Shown piece by piece: positions 1 through 9,100 of a stretch of 45,278 bases of DNA. Numbering within the stretch: position 1 is the first letter of the stretch; each line of letters starts with the position of its first letter. Below the pieces are notes generated by a model that was not told the origin of the DNA, did not search any database, and was given only the letters and a program-made list of their open reading frames with translations. The DNA is from Seminavis robusta (Eukaryota > Bacillariophyta > Bacillariophyceae > Naviculales > Naviculaceae). Position numbers and translations under genes: made by a program. The stretch lies in the NCBI GenBank assembly GCA_903772945.1, contig CAICTM010000859.1, positions 1-45,278 of the forward strand, in the 5' to 3' direction.

Positions 1-1341
1 GATGGATCTTTTGATGTGACCAGTTCTAGAGCTCTGTAATTCATTTCTATAGGCAAACAACTATGCATGTTTATTGTGCTGCAGTCATCGTTGGCTAGAC
101 AACAGCATCAACATCTAGCTATATCATTCATTTTGCTGGTGTGTTCTCGGTTCAACACATCAAGGACATCCTTGCATTGATGGGGATTCTTCCATCTTTT
201 TATCTAGACTTTTGCTGCTATTCCTGCCAGTGTCTCGCACAACACACAGGAAGTACAATGTCAAGCCCTGGAACATGTATGGATGCATCTGAAAAGGGCA
301 AATTGAGGTGGGGTAGGGATCTGTAAGGTATCTCAAGGATTTAGGAAGAAGCTCGCTCAAAGGTAACCCCTATTTTGTTTCATAAGCATACCAAATCATC
401 CATGTCCACCTGCAGGGTATATTTGCTTGGTAATCCTTAGTCTATCTTACTAATTGAGTTATGATCTACCGGTATGGTATGGTATGACAACAGAGCGGCT
501 CGTCGCTCGAGGACTTGTGCAGACTTGCGAGCTGTACGGTAGAACGTCCAAGAGGCACTACCTAGCTAGCTACTGTAGCATCGTGCAATACATGTAGAGC
601 ATCATGATTGGACTGTATCCAGTGTAGTACTGCAAGAGTAATATGTACGGTGCATTGGCTCACTGACGGATTCGGTTCTTGGTTGGGCATTTCCCAAGGA
701 AGGCAATGAGAGCTCCCCAACTCCCCGAACATTTCCTTGGGGACTCATCAGTCCTGCCCGTGATTAATTAAGTCGTTTGATGTGATTCAACGGTAGGTAC
801 GTGAGGCGTGAGGCAGTACTGCAACCCACTCTGCTTCTCTCCACCCCCTCTGATTCTGAAGGAATTAACATGGAGGTTTGGGAGGAAGGGAGAATCCCCA
901 ATTTCTGCACGGGGGAGCCGTAAACATTGGCCCACAACTTAAAAGCATTATTGTTAGAGGATTGCTGCATGGCTACTTGTGGTTCAAGTCCCACTAGCTA
1001 GCTGGCTCCAAGTAGAAAGTACAAGGCAATGTCCTTTGGTCAGAAAGCAGGGTTCGAGAATGAGACACTGGCAGTACTCTGGGTGGGCAATACCGGTAGG
1101 CATGGCTGGCGGCTTGAACGTGGTTAGATGGTGTGGGATTTGGGATGCTTTTCGAGGTCTTGTTGGCTCCTTCGGCTGGAAGCTAGCTACCTTGTTGCGT
1201 TCCAGAGGCGGCAGCTATCTAGCTATCTAGGTTTGTTGGTCAAGTGCTCTCCTGGCTAGCTACTGTAGAGCACAAGCAATGGGATAACGAAACCAATCCT
1301 CTGTATCTTATGAATCCATGTTATGTTTTATAGCTTTATTT
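1..1341. other. intergenic, no gene seen
   Basis: No ORF in this stretch has convincing composition. The short ORFs overlap on both strands and lack recognisable motifs. Short CTAG-rich tracts are scattered through it, as in the window's other spacers. An AATAAA-like sequence just outside the 3' end of the next gene (minus strand, near 1335-1342) could serve its polyadenylation. Confidence 0.6.
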
Positions 1342-1404
1342 TACTAGCGGTTGTACCCCTTGTTTCTCTGTTATTAATTACTACTAGCGGTTGTACCCCT
1401 TGTT
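1342..1404. repeat. 23-bp direct repeat spanning a stop codon
   Basis: The same 23 bases occur at 1342-1364 and 1382-1404, a 40-bp period. The second copy contains the last codons and stop of the minus-strand gene at 1384-2073. The first copy lies just downstream in its presumed 3' UTR. Confidence 0.85.
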
Positions 1405-2073
1405 GTGGTGTGAGGAGGAGTTCATGAGAATCATGGTGGAGACTCGTGAGAGCAGCCCTGGCTTTTGTTGTTGTGGCACTGGCTGTTTTGTGGTTGTCTG
1501 TCGTGGCACACTGTCCAATTCATCTTGGTAGGCTCGTCGGTAGGCCATGTCTTGGCAATCCGCCGATAGTCGTCGAGACACTTTGGCCAGTACTTTTTGT
1601 TGATCGACGCCAAAGACAAAACTCTCTTCTTGAAGTCGTCGTTGTTCTTCCAATACAGCGGAAATAACGTTGTGTCGTTGTTCTTGACTGACTTTACGTC
1701 CCTCGGTAGAGAATCGTTCCAGACCACGATCGGTATCTTCCGGACCACTGGACCATCCCGTGGCCACCATTTCGGCATCGTCCATCAGGTCGTCTTGGTC
1801 GTCTTGACTGTAAAACAGGGCATCCTTGTCTTCTTCGGCAATGGATGGAATCAGCAGTACACTGGGCTCTTCTTGAAAGGAGACACACAGTTGACTTCGA
1901 TCACTATCACCACCCCATGTACTGATGCTGCTGTCTTCGGTGGCTTTGGTACTACTGCTTTTCAAGGATTCTTCGCAAATACTCCATCGTCTTGCGGCGG
2001 ATCCTTGTAATCGCCGTAGGATAAAGCCATCCAGGCTACTACTAGGTCGAGCATTGTACGATGCTGTTGTCAT
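1384..2073 (-). CDS. diatom-type orphan protein, 229 aa
   Basis: The reading frame extends upstream to 2220, but the first 49 residues are hydrophobic, Phe/Ser-rich and look like translated UTR. I place the start at the ATG at 2073, which gives 229 aa beginning MTTASYNARPSSS. Seen: a Ser/Thr-rich N-terminus, a short VSFQEEPSV stretch, an acidic region rich in Asp (DDQDDLMDDAE), and a C-terminal half with RGLERFS, a helical VLEEQRRLQEE segment and a VSRRLSADCQDMAYRRAYQDE segment. This order (RGLE, helical EEQ, then VS...AYxRA) resembles an unnamed family I associate with diatoms. Function is unknown, and no signal peptide or membrane segment is visible. Intronless. Confidence 0.7.
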   Translation of the reverse strand: MTTASYNARPSSSLDGFILRRLQGSAARRWSICEESLKSSSTKATEDSSISTWGGDSDRSQLCVSFQEEPSVLLIPSIAEEDKDALFYSQDDQDDLMDDAEMVATGWSSGPEDTDRGLERFSTEGRKVSQEQRHNVISAVLEEQRRLQEESFVFGVDQQKVLAKVSRRLSADCQDMAYRRAYQDELDSVPRQTTTKQPVPQQQKPGLLSRVSTMILMNSSSHHNKGYNR

Positions 2074-3473
2074 GGTTATTATTAGTGCTGTTTGTTGCTG
2101 TTGACAGAATGAAAATGAAAATGAATGGAAAGAGAGCGAGAAAAAATATTTGTGCTGGACACAAAATCGAGTCTGATGATGACGAAACGGAAGGATCGGG
2201 TAAATCAGTTTACCAGTCAACGCTGGGTTTTGTTTGGTTTGTTGGCGATCAATGCATAAAAATCGGTGCGCCTTCTTGTGATAACCGGCTACAAAGTGGT
2301 GTTCGAACGTGGAAAAGGTTCAAAGCAGGCTTTGTGACGCCCACAGCTCGCAAGCAACAGGCTTTTTGCGGATGCCTTCTGTCTTGTCCATACTTGCTTC
2401 AATAGCTTTCTGAGACACTCTTAAATCACTCGGAACACAGTTTAGTTAAAAGCATACTGAAGCATCTACCCCGGAGTATTATTATAAAAGCCTTGTTGGC
2501 ACCGCCAAGAGTCCCACAAAACTCTTAAGTTAAAAACTCATCACAAGTTTTTAAAAAAGTCCCACAACTTCTCGGAGTAATAAGTGTTGATCGCGTGTAC
2601 CAGTAATCACCGCATGCAGTCATTGCACTTGAGGTCTTGAAGAAGAAGAAGTCAAGTGCCAGCTGGAGGAGCTCGGAGTGGACACTTCACTCTTTTTCGT
2701 CTTTCCACGACGATTTTGGTGCTCACTCCACGTTCTCCTCTCTCAAAAATGCTCACTGGCAAGCATGTGACCAAGGCGATCGTGGAAACATTGGGCCACG
2801 GTGGACCATTACTGAACCTCATCCTTTGGATGGTTACGTCTCTTGGTTACACTCGTGGTTACCCAAGATGAATGATCAATCGAATCACTCTATTAAGCGA
2901 GCCATGTTCCACTAACTATTCACGCATTGGCTGGGTCCTTGGACGACTTTGCTGATCCCGTGGTCTCTAGCTAGTACGCGACCGCTACCGTAGCTTTAGT
3001 ACGTCCGGAGGCATCAGGCAGCCATCTAGCTAGATGCATAGCTAGCGAGTTAGACTATTCCTGGCTGGTTAGGCTAACTAAATACCATACTGGGGCAACC
3101 GTCCATCATTACTGGCCAGCTTGCTGGTGATAAGCGAACCATTGGGTCAATCGTCGAACTCTCGCCCGCCCTCAATGACTTCTCCACCCCCAGCTGGTTC
3201 AGCCCTTCGCTTCGGTTCGATGCATTGGATTCGATTTCGCTGGTGATGCGACCCCACGACCCCACCGTCGCATTCTTGGCCGGCCAGAAGAACCGCAACG
3301 GGCAAGACATCCTTCATTACTTACCGTTCCTGTCTGCCTTTTTCTCTTTCCTGCAATGCAATGCAACTCAAGGGCAAGGATGCCAACCGCAACACGTTCG
3401 GCACCTCGTATCGTACCTGTGCCTTAGCGGGAAAAAGTAGCACTCACAGATCACAATGAGCATTGGGAAACTA
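2074..3473. other. intergenic, weak ORFs only
   Basis: This holds the promoter side of the 1384-2073 gene and the 3' flank of the sulfotransferase. ATG-started ORFs at 2637-2915 (+) and 3074-3310 (-, 78 aa) have no recognisable domain. The minus one has GC-rich codons but overlaps a plus ORF, so I do not call it. A TGTTGAT motif (near 2587) resembles the TCAACAC repeats seen upstream of two other genes. Confidence 0.5.
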
Positions 3474-5738
3474 CTACCATTCCCGAGCATTGGCCTTTTT
3501 GCTCGTTTCCTGTCGAATCACATTCATTTGCTCTCTTAGAATTTCTGCCTCCTTTAGAAATGTACTGCCAATGGAGGAGAATAGCTTCTTCTTTGTCAGG
3601 TTGAACCATGGACTGTTGTAGTCTTTGTTGTACAAAACTTCAATGGTCCTTTCCATGGCAGGATCGATAATGACTTTTGAGACTTTGGTCTTGGTGTTGA
3701 GCTCGTGCTTGAGGAAGCTAGATGTTTTCAAAAAGGAGTCATGAAATGTTTTCGCCTCCTCGGGAGTCTCAGCCCATCCAGATGCCCCAAACTGTTGCCA
3801 CAACCCATCGCCAAGGCGTTCCAACATGGCCTTGGCATCCTGGTAACCTGTATCAACATTTCCCACAAAGTTGATGTAGTTCCAGTACTTGTTATGGACA
3901 AAGTGTTTCTCATGGTCGAATGCTCGTTTTTGGAGTACATGAAGTCCCATCCTCCTCATGGCACTCATACGCTGTGTCATGGGATCCCAATGTGTGCTCT
4001 TACAGGTGTGTATCCCTCTCAGGAACTCGGTAGAATTGGGGGCATCCACGAGGTCTTTTGTCCTCGTGCCTTTGAGGCAAAACAATCTCGGCATCACCGT
4101 GCAGCAAATGTGATGCAAAAGTGAGCGCTGGCGGACAGCAGTCATGGTGTACGCCAGCGCGAAGCGTTCCTTTGGGTCTCGCACAAAGATGGCCCTGGTC
4201 CAGTTGGGATCCGTCATGATCTCGCTGGCCCTGGTCAAGTTGTAGTCTCGTAGGAAGACCAGGCCTTTGTTGATTGCATCATGATTCTTCTTTTCATATT
4301 TTTGTGTCTTCCAATCCTCACATCCCTGCATGCGGCGAAACAGTTGTTTGAATTCATTCTCCGCCACATAAGGGATTGCAAAGAAGACCAGTTTGTACTT
4401 TTCCAGTACAATCGGAGACGCTTCACCATGAAATTTGGATTTTCGGTAAATCCAGTCTCTGGGTTCGACAAGGGGCAAATTCAAGGAGGCGTGATCCACA
4501 GCGGTTCGGATGGCCCCATCCTTGTACTTTTTGGAAATGGTGAAGTTGAAGAGTTTGTTGTTGTAGTCGTCTTCATAAAATTCCTCCACTTCTTGTTCCA
4601 GCTCTGGATACAAGTACTCCTGCAGTTTGGACTTGGCATTGTTGGCATGATGAGTTCCATCGGCACTCTCAAATATGGCCGACGTCTCGTTCTTGCCCCA
4701 TCCATTTTTGCCATATTGTTCCCAGGCTCCAATCTTTCGTAGCAATCGTTTGGCATCTTGTTGCACAGTCTCCAAATGCCCAATAAAGTTCAAATATTTC
4801 CAGTATTTGGTTTCCATTCGTTCACTTTGTGGATCCCAATGACTGTCTTTACAGTTGTGAATGGCAGCCATGAATTCATGGAGGGCGGGCGGTGCTGGGT
4901 TGCAATGAACTTGTCGTTTGCGATTGCAACAGGTATCAACAAAGAGTGTAGATTCGACAGCCTTGTCCAGATAGGCACTCAGGAATCGCTCCTTGGGATC
5001 TCGTAGGAAAATGGCCCTCGTCCAATGAGGACTTTGCATAATGTGAGAAGCATAGGAAATGTTGTAATCATCCAAGTACTTGAGTCCATTCTTGGGTCGT
5101 ACATGGGGCAGTCCCCCTTGTTGATTTCTCCACTTTTCAATGCCCATCATGCGTCGAAACAAGAGCTTCCAAACCGTACAGCCCACTTTAGCTTGGGCAA
5201 AAAAGATGAGCCGATAATCTTCCATGACAATGGGAGCTGATTCACCAGGCAGATTTTGGTATATGAAATCGCCAGGTTGGACCAGGTAACCGGCATAGGC
5301 TGGATTGGCCGTCTTTACTTCGGTTTCTTCTTTCATCAAAATGTAGCCTGTGCCATCTTTTCTTCGTTGATTGACACCATTCGGCACCTTGCCAGCAAGG
5401 GCACTGAAATCCTTTTCGCTGTTTTGATTTGGACTGTTTTGCCCACCACCACCACTGTACTCGTCATCGTTTTCGTACTCGGCTGCCTCCCGTGCCAACC
5501 GTTCCAAGGCAGCTTCTCGCAACTGTGCTTCTTTGGATCGAACCACACGATCTGCTTCTACCTTGTGATTGTCTGGAAGTATCACTTGAGTGGATTTGTA
5601 GATGGAAAACAGTACGCAGACTGCAATGGCCACCAGAATTTGAGTGTACAAAATCTCCACCATCTTGCCACAGCATTTTTTGACAACCGCAGGGCCTTTT
5701 CTTCCTGCTATCCGGCGGACTCGTGGTTTTTCTATCAT
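3474..5738 (-). CDS. Golgi-type sulfotransferase, two tandem domains, 754 aa
   Basis: Likely type II membrane protein that transfers sulfate from PAPS to a glycan. Seen: a basic N-terminus, one membrane segment (~28-47), an acidic/Gly linker, then two homologous domains at ~158-400 and ~428-715. Domain 1 has the PAPS 5'-phosphosulfate loop FFAQAKVGCTVW (179-190, with K184, C187, T188) and the 3'-phosphate motif RDPKERFLSAY (246-256, S254). Both domains share the KYWxYxNFxG block (311-320; 618-626). In domain 2 the loop reads AIPYVAENEF, without the Lys and Cys/Thr, and the 3' motif reads RDPKERFALAY, with Leu for Ser. Family knowledge: this layout fits Sulfotransfer_2-type carbohydrate sulfotransferases. 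Inference: domain 1 is catalytic and domain 2 is structural or substrate-binding. Intronless; start at ATG 5738, which is followed at once by the basic stretch and the membrane anchor. Confidence 0.85.
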   Translation of the reverse strand: MIEKPRVRRIAGRKGPAVVKKCCGKMVEILYTQILVAIAVCVLFSIYKSTQVILPDNHKVEADRVVRSKEAQLREAALERLAREAAEYENDDEYSGGGGQNSPNQNSEKDFSALAGKVPNGVNQRRKDGTGYILMKEETEVKTANPAYAGYLVQPGDFIYQNLPGESAPIVMEDYRLIFFAQAKVGCTVWKLLFRRMMGIEKWRNQQGGLPHVRPKNGLKYLDDYNISYASHIMQSPHWTRAIFLRDPKERFLSAYLDKAVESTLFVDTCCNRKRQVHCNPAPPALHEFMAAIHNCKDSHWDPQSERMETKYWKYLNFIGHLETVQQDAKRLLRKIGAWEQYGKNGWGKNETSAIFESADGTHHANNAKSKLQEYLYPELEQEVEEFYEDDYNNKLFNFTISKKYKDGAIRTAVDHASLNLPLVEPRDWIYRKSKFHGEASPIVLEKYKLVFFAIPYVAENEFKQLFRRMQGCEDWKTQKYEKKNHDAINKGLVFLRDYNLTRASEIMTDPNWTRAIFVRDPKERFALAYTMTAVRQRSLLHHICCTVMPRLFCLKGTRTKDLVDAPNSTEFLRGIHTCKSTHWDPMTQRMSAMRRMGLHVLQKRAFDHEKHFVHNKYWNYINFVGNVDTGYQDAKAMLERLGDGLWQQFGASGWAETPEEAKTFHDSFLKTSSFLKHELNTKTKVSKVIIDPAMERTIEVLYNKDYNSPWFNLTKKKLFSSIGSTFLKEAEILREQMNVIRQETSKKANAREW

Positions 5739-6157
5739 TTTCTTGTTGGCTTCTTTCTTTGTCTCTGATGCTTCGTGCTTTCGGTTCTAATGGAAGGTTG
5801 CAATCACACTGTTGAAACTACTTTATAGCTAGAATTGCACGGCCAAGAGTTCCATTGATAGATATAGACTACTAGCTAGTAGTGGAAGACCATCAATTGA
5901 ACCCATCTCGACGCTTGTGCACGGTTGGCGGTGGGTCAATACTAATAATAATATTATGGTTTTAATTACACTGGATCCGGCATGATTTGAGTCCTCAGTC
6001 TTTGATTTCAGTTTTCTCTCTCACCGACCAGCTAGCTACCGGTGCTGCAACCACAACATCAACGCCACATGTTTTTAAAACCACGTTGACAATGTACACT
6101 AATAAGAGGACTACAAACAAGGGAAACTGTAGCCGGGGATTTTTATTCTTCTCTAAA
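5739..6157. other. intergenic spacer
   Basis: About 420 bp between two minus-strand genes: the promoter of the sulfotransferase and the 3' flank of the 1843-aa gene. It is AT-rich near 5940-5975. I see no gene here. Confidence 0.6.
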
Positions 6158-9100
6158 TCAAAGCCTTCCCCCCAGAAAGGGTAAACAAATTTGTGACACA
6201 AGGCTGGCATCTTTCGACATCAGCTCAAAGTCCTTCTTGAAAGGATCCATCACTAGCATGGCATCCATTCCTTGGCACAAAGAGTATGCCTGAACCCCTA
6301 GGATCAGGGACTGGAGGGAATTCAGAACAAGCGTCCTTTGCAGGTGGTGTCGGGCTGGCAAATCCAACGCCTTGTCCAGCTGGGAACGAACGCAACCACG
6401 CAACTTGATCACTGCGGCAAGCTGGGCACACTTTTCCTTGATATCCTTCAGATCCATTTTCTCCGAAGACAGGCCCAAAGCCGCGGCCAGTACCCGCGTA
6501 GCCGCCGCACCAAACATTTCCGCAACACAAGGAAAGCCTGCTTGCGTCTTGTGGTCGACCGCATCTTCGGACGATGGCGGAGTGGTCAAGTACAGCAACA
6601 TGTCATCCAAAGCCTCTTGATCATCAACTGGATCGGATGCAAACAAATCCGAGAGCGCCAACTTCTTCAATCTGGCCAGAAATGACAGGGTTTCATCTGT
6701 CGACGACGATTCCAGCTCCTTCAGTATGGCACTCAATTTCCGAGCCACCGGGGACGAGTTCACGTAAACTGGGTTGGGTTGCTTTCGTCGATATAGATCC
6801 AGGGTCTCATCTGTTGCGACACCGGCGGCCTTCCGGATGTCGATAGACCCGTAAGCCCGGTTCGACCGCTGAGGCGCGAGCAAAACAAACTTGACTTCAG
6901 CCTCGAACGAGTTGTCGGTTGCCACTCGCGACAGAACCGTGGCCTCCCAACCCTCGGTCTTTCCAGCCACAACGGCTTCCATGCATTTCTCGATCACAAG
7001 GGCACGGACGCCATCAGATAGCTCATTGTCCCATTCCTTCCGCAAAAGAGCCATTGCTTCCGGGGTTCCAGCATCAAACAGCATCCGGATGGCTCCTTTG
7101 TGTAGCTGGAAACTCAGCTTCTTTCGGCGTCGTTTACCAAGAAGAAGACCAACAACCCTGACAACCTTGTCGACGTGGACGTGGCGGGCAACATAGCCCA
7201 ACAATGCAGCCGTTACTCGTTGATCGTTCTTTTCAATGGCCTTGCGACTGAGCAGGTGCCCCAAGATATGCCAAGGGCTGTCCAAAGAAAAGACTCGATT
7301 GATGAGCGCTTCGCGCACAGCATCGTCCAGGTCGCCCTGAAGAGCGGCAAGTACGTCTGCATGCTGCGTTGACGGCGAGCTCATGAATTTGTGAATTGCT
7401 TGCACTCTCGATTCGAGATCGGCCCTGCTGGTGCCAGCTTTGTCGAGCGCAAATTTGGCGTACCACTTGCTGACGCTCGAGTTGCAACTAAGCAATGCGA
7501 TATTGTCCATGGCGGTGAAAAGATTCTCGCTCAAGCTTTGCTCCTCTGAACCGCGAAAGACTCCCTTTGGATCGACCTCTTCCTTCAGGTATCGCGCCAG
7601 GACGTCCTGACGTCTAGTGAAAAGGACCTTTTGGACACAGTCAAGGAACAACGCACTGGTAGAAATGTCAAGGAGCTCCTTGGCCATCTCTGCCTCTCGC
7701 TGAATCCGGCCTGTCTTGTCGACAACAAGACGCCAACAATCCGGCTCGCAGCCGTCGCTGTGGTTATAAACAAAGTTCTTTGCCCGATCACCCACTTCCA
7801 CGTCAGTCCAGACTCTAGAACCACGCTCCAGGTATACGCTTTGCCATCGTGGCGCTGAAATTGCGATCCACTGTGTAGCTACAGCAACCCGGAACAACTT
7901 GTCGCAAGCGTTGGCCAGACGCGGCGAGTAGGCCACGGCGCGAGGGCAGGATGTCACCCCATCGTAATAACCGAAACTCTCGCCGTGAATCTGCATGATT
8001 TTGTCAAGTAGCGCGCTTGCCTCGACAACATGAGAACGGGGTGCAGACTCAATATCTTTGAAGATGTTGTCGAAGGCCGATGCTAAGAAGTCGACTTCTT
8101 CCCAGACGGTTCCGCACAACTGGAAGAGCCCTTCCAAGCGGGCCCTCTGGGCCGATGCAATCTGCTGGTCGTTCTCGCGGAACCGTCCGTCCACGAGCAA
8201 AGCTGGCACAGCAATTTCATCTCGCCAAACAGAATTGATAGCCTCCACCAGCAAACCCACGCATTGCGCTGGCCCGAACGTGTTGTCCTTGTTAAATCCT
8301 TTGCGGACAACCCAGCTCAGTTGATGCGTGTGCCCAAGCTGTGTTCCCAACTTTGCGAGCCTAACAGAACTGGACGGCTTTGATGGCGGGTACAATACAT
8401 CGAGGTCCTCCTGTGAGATCCATACCGCACTTTTCAGGACCAGTTGCGGAATGGGCCACGAGTAGTAGGCGGAACGCTCGTCGCCGTTGGATGCAACGTC
8501 AAGGTCCCAGTGTAAACGAATGGAACAATCGATCCACCGACGACGACGCTCGAGGCAAACCCTGGTGGGGTCGAACGCCAACACGGCGCCAAGGATGCGC
8601 TGTGGGAGCCTTGGGAAGCAAACGTAGCGTCCAACAGAATCCAGTCGGTTGAGGTCGTTCTGTTGAATGGACAAAATCGCGGCGCAGAGTCGATCCACAA
8701 GTGCAACATCCAAATCTTTGGCGTGGAGAGATGGCACCACAATGTCCGACGCAAAGTTCTTCTCTAACCAAGCAAAGACAGTCTTTCGGTTGGCTCCAGA
8801 CTCGTTCTTGACGCGGCCGGCAGCGAACGCCAACGCCTCATCGATGAGAGACATCTGCTCCGTGGCGCACGCCTGCTGAAGCCATTCGTTGAGGCCTTCT
8901 GCTCGTTCTTCACCGCTGGCCGCGTATGTTTGATCCTTTAGATTCTGTCGGACCTTCTCGTTGGCAAAGCCCGCATGATCCACCAACAGCGAGTGTTTCA
9001 CGTTCATGGGGATCTCTTCATCGTCAAGATCCAAGACAAGCTCCAGCCATCCAAATTCCTGGAGCTGCTTGGCAACGGGGGCCAACGCATCCTTCCATCG

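Noticed and set aside
3074..3310. 78-residue minus ORF with good codon look
   Set aside because: Overlaps a plus ORF, has no recognisable motif and lies in a spacer; evidence too thin.
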